Positions 1 to 6,111 of a DNA stretch of 12,156 nt are shown here, one piece after another. The notes below the pieces were generated by a model. The model did not search any database. It was not told the origin of the DNA and worked only from the letters and a program-made list of their open reading frames with translations. Position numbers and translations under genes: made by a program. Where the stretch lies: assembly GCA_964629825.1 (NCBI GenBank), contig CAZVUW010000094.1:1-12156 (forward strand), in the 5' to 3' direction. This DNA comes from CAZVUW01 sp964629825. GTDB lineage: Bacteria; Actinomycetota; Nitriliruptoria; Euzebyales; Egibacteraceae. Position 1 is the stretch's first letter. Each line of letters begins with the position of its first letter.

Positions 1-986
1 TTGCGGACGGCCAGGAACTCGACGATGCGCTCCTTCACCTCGTCGAGGCCGGTGTGATCGGCGTCGAGCACCTCCCTGGTGGCGACCAGGTCCGAGGAGT
101 CCTCGCTGCGCGTGGTCCAGGGGATGTCCAGAACCGTGTCGAGCCAGGTGCGGACCCAGCCGTGCTCCGGGTTGGACTCGCCCATGCGCTCGAGCCGGTC
201 GAGCTCGCGCTCCACGGCCGTGCGTACGGCCTCGGGCGGATCGATCTCCTCGAGCCGCGCCTTGTACCCGGCGATGATGTCGTCGTCGGTCTCGCCGAGC
301 TCGGAGCGGATGGCGGCCAGCTGCTCGCGCAGCAGCATCTCGCGCTGGCGGCCCTCAAGGCGCTCCTGCGACGCGCGCAGGACGTCGTCGCGGACGGTTA
401 GCTCGTCCAGCTGCTCCTGGGCCCAGGCGAGCACGATCTTCAGCCGCTCCGCCAGGTCGACGGCCTCGAGGACGGCGACGCGCAGCGCGGCCGGGAGCTC
501 CGGGGCGTAGACGGCGGTGTCGGCGAGGGCGCCGGGCTCGTCGACGTCGGGCAGGTGGGCGGCGATCCGGCCGGCGCCGCGCCGTTCCAGGACCTCGGTG
601 ATCACGGCCCGGTACTCGCGGGCCAGCGCGGTGACCTCGGGGCTGGGCGTCCTGTCCTCGGTGACGGGCGTGACCGCCACCAGCAGGGCATCGCCGTCGC
701 TCAGCTGCCCGCTGCCGACCGTCGCGCGCTGCGTGCCGCGCAGCAGGACGGCCTCGGGGTTGCTGATATTCGGCTCCACCTGCTCGATGACGGTGACGGT
801 TCCGACGCCGCTGTAGCGGCCGTCGAGGCGCGGCACCAGCACCAGCCGACGGTCCCGCTCGAGAGCGGCCCGGACGGCCGCCCGCTCCTCGGGCGAGTCC
901 AGGCGCAGGTTGACGACCATCTGCGGCACCACCGCGCCGCCCGGCAGCGCGAGCAGCGGCAGCACCGTCGTGGTGGCCTCTGTCAT
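1..986 (-). CDS. lon: Lon protease, N-terminal part (runs off the left edge)
   Basis: ATP-dependent cytosolic serine protease that degrades damaged and regulatory proteins. Only the first 328 residues are in the window; the AAA+ and protease domains lie beyond position 1. Residues about 8-195 are the LON substrate-binding domain, beginning LPLLALPGGAVVP and containing the DGRYSGVGTV strand pair. The helical neck follows, with the family motif LLREQLAAIRSELGE near residue 220. The fragment ends in EVKERIVEFLAVR, which precedes the Walker A region in Lon proteins. The ATG at 986 is chosen because GGAGGAGA (991-998) sits at the right spacing and translation opens directly into the LON domain. 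Its upstream neighbour on the same strand ends at 1151, leaving 164 bases that hold a palindrome and tandem repeats, so lon probably has its own promoter. Family assignment is secure; whether the full gene is intact cannot be seen. Confidence 0.95.
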   Translation of the reverse strand, partial: MTEATTTVLPLLALPGGAVVPQMVVNLRLDSPEERAAVRAALERDRRLVLVPRLDGRYSGVGTVTVIEQVEPNISNPEAVLLRGTQRATVGSGQLSDGDALLVAVTPVTEDRTPSPEVTALAREYRAVITEVLERRGAGRIAAHLPDVDEPGALADTAVYAPELPAALRVAVLEAVDLAERLKIVLAWAQEQLDELTVRDDVLRASQERLEGRQREMLLREQLAAIRSELGETDDDIIAGYKARLEEIDPPEAVRTAVERELDRLERMGESNPEHGWVRTWLDTVLDIPWTTRSEDSSDLVATREVLDADHTGLDEVKERIVEFLAVR

Positions 987-1037
987 GCGGTCTCCTCCAA
1001 AGGCGTCGCGCAGCATCCCTGCGCGTTCCTAGTACCA

Positions 1038-1054
1038 ACTCGCGAATCGCTAGT
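1038..1054. promoter_or_regulatory. 17-bp imperfect palindrome upstream of lon
   Basis: ACTCGCGA-A-TCGCTAGT forms two 8-base half-sites around a central A with one mismatched pair. It lies 52 bases upstream of the lon start codon, a usual place for an operator. The half-site order (GCGA..TCGC) is not that of the ClgR motif (CGC..GCG), and it is not the HspR HAIR sequence, so I cannot assign a regulator. No clear -35/-10 pair is visible around it. Confidence 0.35.
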
Positions 1055-1079
1055 GACATTCCCCAGTGGGCAGGAAAGA

Positions 1080-1147
1080 GCCGCGGAGGTTGCCGCGCCA
1101 AGCCGCGGACGTTGCCAGCGCCAAGCCGCGGGCGTTGCCAGATGCGC
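1080..1147. repeat. Three tandem 22-23 bp repeats between the aldehyde dehydrogenase gene and lon
   Basis: Copies at 1080-1101, 1102-1124 and 1125-1147 each begin GCCGCGG, followed by A/G, G/C, then GTTGCC, and end in a GCGCC-type block. Copies one and two end in GCGCCAA; the third is slightly diverged (GATGCGC). Each copy carries a CCGCGG palindrome. The array starts 3 bases past the stop of the upstream gene (1151), so it could act in 3' end formation. It could equally be a simple expanding repeat. Confidence 0.6.
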
Positions 1148-1150
1148 CTT

Positions 1151-2929
1151 CTAGTAAGCCCGCTCGGGCTGCACCACGGCGAGGCGCTTGATGTTCTGGA
1201 GGTTGCGGTAGCTGACGTTGTCCGTCGTGGAGTTGCCGCCGAAGGTGCCGCAGCCGAGCGTGAACGCCGGGGTCAGGCCGGTGGTCAGGCCGCAGACGCC
1301 CTGCGAGCCGGGGGAGTCGACCAGGATTCGGCTGGCCGGCATGGCGGCGCCGAAGCGGTCGATCAGGGCCTGGTCGCGGCTGTGGATGATCGCGGTGTGG
1401 CCGGTCCCCTCGGCGCCGAGGATGTGCAGGCAGGCCGCCAGGCCCTCCTCCTCGCCCTGGACCGTGAAGAGCGAGAGCAGCGGCGCCATCTTCTCGCCCG
1501 CCAGCGGCCCGCCCTGCTCCAGGTCGGCGGGGACCACCAGCAGTCGGATGTCGTATGGCCGGGTGATCCCCAGCGCCGCGGCGATGCGCGCGGCGGCCTG
1601 TCCGCTCATCTCGGGCCGCAGCGCCGTGCCGTCGACGATGGCGCCGGCGGTGAACCGGGCGGTCTCAGCGGGGTCGAGCACCGCCGCGCCGGCCCCCTCG
1701 AGGGCCGCGATGAAGGCGTCGCGCACCGCGGCGTCCACGACCAGGTTGTGCTCCGACCCGCAGATCAGCCCGTTGTCGAACGACTTGCTGACCACGACCG
1801 ACATGGCAGCTGCCTCGACGTCCGCCGTGGAGGTGATCCACGTGGGCGCGTTGCCTGAGCCGACCCCGATCGCCGGCGTGCCCGAGCTGTAGGCGGCCTT
1901 GACCATCCCGGGGCCGCCGGTCGCCAGCACCAGCGCGACGCCCTCGTGCGACATGAAGCGCACCGTCTTGCGCCGATCGCTGCGGCCCACGACGGCCTGG
2001 ACGAGGTCCTCGGGCGCGTCGTGCCGCCGGAGCGCCTCGTGGATCAGCCCGGCGGTGCGCTCCCCGACCTTGGAGCAGCGCCGGTGGAAGCTGAGGATCA
2101 GGGCGTTGCGCGCCTTCAGCGCGATCAGCGTCTTGTAGATGGCCGTGGCGACCGGGTTGGTCATGGGGATGAGGCCGAAGACGACGCCGACGGGCGCGGC
2201 GATCTCGACCACGCCGTCCTCGGAGGGCGGCCCGAGCGGCCCGGCCCCCGGCTTGCCCTCCATCGACCGGTAGACGGCGATGCTCGCGTAGGTGTTCTTG
2301 ATCGTCTTGTCGCCGACGTCGCCGACGCGGGTTTCCTCGACCGACTCCTTGGCGAGGGCCTCGGCGTTGAGGGCGATGGTCTCGGCGATGTCGCGCAGCA
2401 TGGCGTCGACGCGTGGCTCGTCCCAGCCCTGGAACGCCGCCTGGGCGGCCGCGGCGCGCTCGACGACCTCGTCGACCTCCCGGTCGCGACCCTCCTCGAG
2501 CACGTGCTCGGTGAGGAGCTGGTTGGACTGCCGCAGCTTGCGGGCCGCGTGCTCCCCGAAGGCGGTCAGCACGGCTGCGGCCAGCCGCGGGTGCTCGTCG
2601 GACAGGCGGCTCAGCGACTCCGCCGTCAGCCGGCGCAGCCGCACCGGCCCATCGGCCACGGCGGTGGCGCTGCGCGGCAACCCGTCGAGGAGGCTCAGCT
2701 CGCCGAGGATGCTGCCGGGGCCGAGGACGGCCAGGACCGAATCCGAGTCGAGCTCCGGCCGGGGGACCTCAAGGCGGATCTCGCCCTCGTCGATCCAGTA
2801 GGTCGCGTCTCCGGCGTCGCCGGCGCGGAACAGCGTCTCGCCAGCCTCGAGGCGGCAGTGCTCGAGGCTGCGCGCCAGGGTTGCCGAGTCCGCGTGGCTC
2901 AGCGTGGCGAACGGCGCTGGCAGGATCAT
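1151..2929 (-). CDS. Cyclic-nucleotide-binding domain fused to CoA-acylating aldehyde dehydrogenase
   Basis: A 592-residue fusion. Residues about 1-125 are a CRP/PKA-type cyclic-nucleotide-binding domain with phosphate-binding cassette LGELSLLDGLPRSATA; Glu77 and Arg86, which contact the sugar and phosphate in this family, are kept. A helical linker (about 126-160) leads to a CoA-acylating aldehyde dehydrogenase domain (about 160-592) like the N-terminal half of AdhE or EutE. Evidence for that domain is PVGVVFGLIPMTNP, the predicted catalytic Cys390 in KSFDNGLICGSEHN, and the tail LGCGTFGGNS..DNVS. The expected reaction is aldehyde + CoA + NAD+ to acyl-CoA + NADH, or the reverse; the substrate is unknown. 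There is no iron-alcohol-dehydrogenase half and no microcompartment-targeting extension. The ATG at 2929 overlaps the upstream stop (ATGA) and has GAGGGAGA at 2936-2943. Regulation of the enzyme by cAMP or cGMP is inference. Confidence 0.88.
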   Translation of the reverse strand: MILPAPFATLSHADSATLARSLEHCRLEAGETLFRAGDAGDATYWIDEGEIRLEVPRPELDSDSVLAVLGPGSILGELSLLDGLPRSATAVADGPVRLRRLTAESLSRLSDEHPRLAAAVLTAFGEHAARKLRQSNQLLTEHVLEEGRDREVDEVVERAAAAQAAFQGWDEPRVDAMLRDIAETIALNAEALAKESVEETRVGDVGDKTIKNTYASIAVYRSMEGKPGAGPLGPPSEDGVVEIAAPVGVVFGLIPMTNPVATAIYKTLIALKARNALILSFHRRCSKVGERTAGLIHEALRRHDAPEDLVQAVVGRSDRRKTVRFMSHEGVALVLATGGPGMVKAAYSSGTPAIGVGSGNAPTWITSTADVEAAAMSVVVSKSFDNGLICGSEHNLVVDAAVRDAFIAALEGAGAAVLDPAETARFTAGAIVDGTALRPEMSGQAAARIAAALGITRPYDIRLLVVPADLEQGGPLAGEKMAPLLSLFTVQGEEEGLAACLHILGAEGTGHTAIIHSRDQALIDRFGAAMPASRILVDSPGSQGVCGLTTGLTPAFTLGCGTFGGNSTTDNVSYRNLQNIKRLAVVQPERAY

Positions 2930-4608
2930 GGTCGGTCTCCCTCACTGCTCGGCTCGCGACCGTCCGGGGTGGCGCCGGACGCCGCGGACGACACGGCGGC
3001 AGCGCCCGGCAGCCTTCTCACCGCCTCCCCGAACGGCTGCAGCGTGTCGCTGAGCGCGACGACGTCACGGCGGTCGATCGAAACCAGCTCCACCCGGGTC
3101 TTGGCTCGCACCGTGGCGGTGCGGCGCACGTTCTGGAACACCGAGGTCTCACCGAAGTGGTCGCCGGGGCCCAGGGTGGCGAGCCACTCCTCGCCGTCCG
3201 GGCCGGCGCGGACCACGTCGACCTCGCCCGAGGCGACCAGGCTCAGCCTGCGGCCGACGTCACCCTCCCGGACGATGACCTGACCCGGCTCGTAGAGCTC
3301 GCGGCGGATGCCGACCGGCTCTCCGAGGCGCAGCTGCGCGACCTCGCGGCCGGCCAGCGGCGTGATGATCCAGTCGAGCAGCAGCCGCACCTGGCGGTCC
3401 CAGGTCGGGATGTAGGCGAGGAAGAAGCTGCGCCACACCACCCAGGCCAGGCGGCCGGTCATGCGAACACCCTTGACCTGCGCGACCGCGTTGCGCCGTC
3501 CGAGGGAGCAGGCGTCGCCGAGGCCCTTGAAGCGCAGGGGCACAAGGTTGCGCCCGTGGGTCAGCCGCGCGAGGTTGCGTCCGATCAGCCGCCCGGCCTG
3601 CATCGCGTAGATGGCCAGAGGCGGGCAGGTGCCCCCGCGCGGGTGCGGGACCGCTGCGCAGTCACCACCGGCCCAGATCCCGTCGGCGCCGAGGACGCGC
3701 CCGTGGACGTCGGTGCGCAGGCGGCCGCGCTCGTCGCGCTCGCCGGGGATCTGGTCGAGCAGTGGTGGCAGGGCGGTGCCGGTGCAGGAGATGATGGTCC
3801 GCGTCGGCACGCGCTCACCGGTGGAGAGGATCGCCTCCTCTGGCGTGGCGGCCGCAACGCGGGTGAGAGTCCGGATCTGCAGCGTTGTGGCGGTGAGGTA
3901 GCGCTCAGCCCAGTGCTGGAGCTTGGTGTGGTGGGGGGCCAGCTCGGGCAGCAGGTGCTCGCCCGAGTGCACGAGCATCACCGTGACCTCTGACGGGTCG
4001 ATGCTCGGGTAGGTGGTCCTCGCCAGGCGGTGGGCGTAGTCGTCCAGCTCGGACGCGACCTCTACTCCGCCGTAGCCGCCGCCGACCACGACGAAGGTCA
4101 GCAGGCGCCGCCGCTCCTCGGGATCGGGCTCGATCGCCGCCATCTCCATCATGTCGATGAGGTGGTTGCGGGCGGCGAAGGCGTCCGCATAGCTGTGCAG
4201 CCGCAGGGCGTGCTGGGCCATGCCGGGGGTGGACTCGAGGTCGTCGCGGGAGCCGAGCGAGACGACCAGGTGGTCGTAGCCGAGCACCAGCTCGCGGCCG
4301 TCGAGCAGACGGCTGGTTGTGACAGTGCGGGCGGCGGTGTCGACCGCCGTCACCTCGGCGTGGTGGAAGCGCGCGGGGGCGAAGATGCGCCGGGCCGGGG
4401 AGATGATGTGGCCGGGCTGGATCCGGCCCACCAGCATCTCGGCGATGAAGCCGTGGAAGGTGTGGAAGTTGTCGCGGCTGACGATCGTCAGCTCGACCTC
4501 GCCGCGTCGCACCTCGGATCGCAGCGCACGCGCCAGGTACAGCGCGTTCCAGCCACCGCCGATGCAGACGACGCGAAGCGGTTCGCGCCCACCACCGGGC
4601 TCGCCCAT
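2926..4608 (-). CDS. Type II NADH dehydrogenase-like flavoprotein with C-terminal cyclic-nucleotide-binding domain
   Basis: A 560-residue FAD-dependent pyridine nucleotide oxidoreductase of NDH-2 type, expected to pass electrons from NAD(P)H to membrane quinones without pumping protons. It has an FAD Rossmann motif at residues 13-26 (VVCIGGGWNALYLA), an NAD(P)H Rossmann motif at 172-188 (FVVVGGGYGGVEVASEL) and the second FAD motif at 308-318 (ADGIWAGGDCA, Asp316). Residues 383-420 (LAWVVWRSFFLAYIP..) form the amphipathic membrane-binding stretch of the family. Residues about 431-535 are a cyclic-nucleotide-binding domain with FGETSVFQNVRRTATV, keeping Glu487 and Arg496; the usual Pro before the Arg is Arg here. 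The ATG at 4608 is preferred over the GTG at 4647 because AGGGGG (4615-4620) precedes it. The stop overlaps the next gene's start. Thioredoxin-reductase-like fusions to this sensor are a related alternative, but there is no CxxC pair. Confidence 0.85.
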   Translation of the reverse strand: MGEPGGGREPLRVVCIGGGWNALYLARALRSEVRRGEVELTIVSRDNFHTFHGFIAEMLVGRIQPGHIISPARRIFAPARFHHAEVTAVDTAARTVTTSRLLDGRELVLGYDHLVVSLGSRDDLESTPGMAQHALRLHSYADAFAARNHLIDMMEMAAIEPDPEERRRLLTFVVVGGGYGGVEVASELDDYAHRLARTTYPSIDPSEVTVMLVHSGEHLLPELAPHHTKLQHWAERYLTATTLQIRTLTRVAAATPEEAILSTGERVPTRTIISCTGTALPPLLDQIPGERDERGRLRTDVHGRVLGADGIWAGGDCAAVPHPRGGTCPPLAIYAMQAGRLIGRNLARLTHGRNLVPLRFKGLGDACSLGRRNAVAQVKGVRMTGRLAWVVWRSFFLAYIPTWDRQVRLLLDWIITPLAGREVAQLRLGEPVGIRRELYEPGQVIVREGDVGRRLSLVASGEVDVVRAGPDGEEWLATLGPGDHFGETSVFQNVRRTATVRAKTRVELVSIDRRDVVALSDTLQPFGEAVRRLPGAAAVSSAASGATPDGREPSSEGDRP

Positions 4609-4614
4609 GCCTTG

Positions 4615-4620
4615 CCCCCT
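4615..4620 (-). promoter_or_regulatory. Ribosome binding site deciding the NDH-2-like start
   Basis: AGGGGG on the minus strand lies 6 bases before the ATG at 4608. The longer in-frame GTG at 4647 has only a weak purine run, and the extra 13 residues carry no family motif. Confidence 0.6.
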
Positions 4621-4786
4621 GACCGCCTTCGGGAAGCGCGGTCCCACCGCCCGAGCCGACGTCCCGTCGCGTCGGCCCGTGAGCGGGACGTTCGCACAGC
4701 GTGGCCGGGCCCGTCAACAGCCTTCGGCCACCGGATTGAGTGAATCTGCTCCATGTCCGGCGTGGTCGATGGAGATGGACGGTCGG

Positions 4787-5389
4787 CTATGCGACGGTTC
4801 TGCGGCCGGAGGGGTCCCAGTCGTAGTCGATCTGCCGAGCGGTGCGCCGTGCCAGCTCGAGCCCTGCGTGGCGCTCGACCAGGTGCAGCGCCATGGCGAT
4901 GCCGGAGCTGAGCCCGCCGCCCGTGACGACGGCGCCGCTGTCGACCCAGCGGACGTCGCGCGTCCCGGCCGAGCCCGCGAGCTCCTCCAGAGCGTCGATG
5001 TCCTCCCAGTGGGTGGTCCAGGCGTCCGGCAGCAGCCCGGCCTCGGCCAGGAGGAACGCGCCCGTGCAGACCGAGGCGACCGTCGCCGTCCTGCGTCCAA
5101 CGGCCTCGATCGCCGCCATCAGCTCGCGGTCCGCCCGGACGGCGTCGATGTCAACCGCGCCCGAGACGACCAGCAGGTCGACCTCGCCCAGCTCGTCGAA
5201 GGTGACCTGCGGGACCAGGGTCAGGCCGCCGTACGACTGCGCGGGGCCGTGGCCGACGGTCACGACCTCGAAAGGAGGCTCGCCGCCGTCACGCGCCACC
5301 AGCCGTGAGGCGGTCAGCAGCACCTCATAAGGGCCGCCAACGTCCAGGAGGTCCACCTGGTCGAAGACGACGATGGCAACGCGCTGCAC
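4787..5389 (-). CDS. DJ-1/PfpI superfamily protein (class I glutamine amidotransferase-like)
   Basis: A 200-residue single-domain protein of the PfpI_2 group, also found as the N-terminal half of some AraC-type regulators and in isonitrile hydratase-like proteins. Residues 1-25 give the opening strand and LLDVGGPYEV helix. Cys108 in ASVCTGAFLLAEAGLL is the nucleophile elbow, TTHWEDIDAL follows the usual elbow-to-His stretch, and VVTGGGLSSGIAMALHLVE is the conserved closing block. There is no helix-turn-helix, so it is not a complete AraC regulator. The GTG at 5389 is chosen because GAGGAG (5395-5400) lies 5 bases before it and the fold begins at once; a longer upstream reading frame is low-complexity. 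It is divergent from an ArsR-type gene that may regulate it. The reaction cannot be deduced: hydratase, amidase, glyoxalase-like and chaperone roles all occur in the superfamily. Confidence 0.85.
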   Translation of the reverse strand: MQRVAIVVFDQVDLLDVGGPYEVLLTASRLVARDGGEPPFEVVTVGHGPAQSYGGLTLVPQVTFDELGEVDLLVVSGAVDIDAVRADRELMAAIEAVGRRTATVASVCTGAFLLAEAGLLPDAWTTHWEDIDALEELAGSAGTRDVRWVDSGAVVTGGGLSSGIAMALHLVERHAGLELARRTARQIDYDWDPSGRRTVA

Positions 5390-5546
5390 GATGGCTCCTC
5401 TCCATGGCTGCTTCCCGGCGGTGGCCGACTGCCTCCACCGTGGACCACGCGAGCGCCCATGCCCAGCGGCTCCACTGCCAGTTCGAGCGTGCAATCGTGC
5501 CAAAGGACTTCCCAACGGCGCCGTCGTGTGCGGTTCTCCTGACGTG
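5390..5546. promoter_or_regulatory. Divergent intergenic region between DJ-1/PfpI gene and ArsR-type gene
   Basis: These 157 bases must hold the promoters of both divergent genes. I see an inverted repeat CGGTGG (5419-5424) / CCACCG (5435-5440) with a 10-base spacer, which could be an operator. I see no convincing -35/-10 pair on either strand. The minus-strand TTGGCA near 5500 is the best -35 look-alike but lacks a good -10. Confidence 0.3.
5395..5400 (-). promoter_or_regulatory. Ribosome binding site deciding the DJ-1/PfpI GTG start
   Basis: GAGGAG on the minus strand ends 5 bases before the GTG at 5389. It supports the short 200-residue form over the open frame that extends upstream to 5605 across the divergent intergenic region. 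Confidence 0.65.
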
Positions 5547-5777
5547 ATGCAAAGCCCACATGAGATCGACGATCCCGATGACGCGGTGTGGCGTGCGCTC
5601 GCCAACCCGCTGCGCCGACGGACCCTCGACCTCCTGCGAGAAGGACCGCGCAGGACCGGCGAGATCGTCGAGACGGTGGGACTCGGTCGGCACGTCGTCG
5701 TGCAGCACCTGGCCGTGCTGCGCGAAGCAGACCTCGTGCTTGTCGAGCAACACGGGCGGCGCCGAGGCCGAAGCTGA
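5547..5777 (+). CDS. Short ArsR-type winged-helix transcriptional regulator
   Basis: A 76-residue protein covering an ArsR-type winged helix: DAVWRALANPLRRRTLDLL is the family's first helix, RTGEIVETVGLGRHVVVQHL the helix-turn-helix, and AVLREADLVLVEQHGRRR the start of the wing. ArsR regulators are normally about 95-120 residues, so this one stops just after the wing and lacks the C-terminal dimerisation helix. No metal-binding cysteines are present. In the next frame the DNA continues to 5838 and reads EVLRLLRRAYERAG, a plausible helix, so a frameshift is possible but unproven. The start is uncertain: ATG 5547 (or GTG 5544) has no good ribosome binding site and may be leaderless. Its likely target is the divergent DJ-1/PfpI gene. 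It also precedes the copper genes on the same strand, though 334 bases away. Confidence 0.65.
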   Translation: MQSPHEIDDPDDAVWRALANPLRRRTLDLLREGPRRTGEIVETVGLGRHVVVQHLAVLREADLVLVEQHGRRRGRS

Positions 5778-5858
5778 TGGCGAGGTCCTCCGGCTACTGC
5801 GCCGCGCGTACGAGCGCGCCGGCTCTGGCAGGCCTTGATCCGCCCGCCTGGTCACGTT

Positions 5859-5893
5859 CGGCCCAGCACCACCTGCACCGCCACTGTGGGCCG
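5859..5893 (+). terminator. Possible terminator hairpin after the ArsR-type gene
   Basis: CGGCCCA (5859-5865) pairs perfectly with TGGGCCG (5887-5893) over a 21-base loop, 81 bases past the stop at 5777. There is no T-run after it, so the call is weak. Confidence 0.3.
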
Positions 5894-5981
5894 GGCAAAC
5901 CGCATGGCATCCGACGATCAGCCACAGAACGGCTGAACCTGAAAAAAGCGGTCAAACGTAGACCATATTGTGCAAGAATCG

Positions 5982-6027
5982 CGGCGCTTGGGTAGCACGC
6001 GCCGGGGGCGTGTGCGATGTGCCCCCG
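5982..6027 (+). promoter_or_regulatory. Two adjoining hairpins in the copD leader
   Basis: CGGCGC (5982-5987) pairs with GCGCCG (5999-6004) over an 11-base loop. CGGGGGC (6003-6009) pairs with GCCCCCG (6021-6027), also over an 11-base loop. The two stems share bases 6003-6004, so they compete slightly. A third small stem, CCACC/GGTGG (6079-6089), sits just before the ribosome binding site. No known riboswitch class is recognised. The structures may reflect high GC only. Confidence 0.35.
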
Positions 6028-6111
6028 CCAGCAGCAGCGCCCTGACCCCCGGTTCGATGCACCCTCCGGCGATCTTCACCACCCGGTGGAAGCAGTGGGG
6101 GAGGGTTGCGC

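Larger units (their letters stand above)
5778..6111 (+). other. Gene-free 334-base stretch leading into copD
   Basis: I find no coding frame with protein-like sequence here. The stretch contains an unusually AT-rich patch near 5940-5975 that includes GGTC-N7-GACC (5950-5964) and a TATTGT -10 look-alike just after it; no good -35 lies 17 bases before that. From 5982 on it becomes strongly structured, and it ends in the ribosome binding site GGGGGAGG before the copD ATG at 6112. It most likely holds the copper promoter and a 5' leader of about 120-140 bases. Confidence 0.45.

Noticed and set aside
1038..1054. ClgR or HspR operator upstream of lon
   Set aside because: The half-site order is GCGA..TCGC and not CGC..GCG, and it lacks the CTTGAGT-N7-ACTCAAG pattern, so neither known motif is supported.
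1080..1147. CRISPR array
   Set aside because: The units are directly adjacent with no spacers, there are only three, and there are no cas genes.
1946..3283. Long plus-strand open frame (445 codons) opposite the aldehyde dehydrogenase gene
   Set aside because: It is antisense to a clearly recognised protein, is rich in Arg, Gly, Asp and Ala with no fold-like pattern, and arises from the codon bias of the real gene.
5373..5546. Upstream extension of the ArsR-type frame
   Set aside because: It overlaps the start of the divergent DJ-1/PfpI gene, and the extra sequence does not resemble any regulator.
5982..6027. Known riboswitch in the copD leader
   Set aside because: Only simple GC-rich stems are visible, with no conserved core of any class I recognise.
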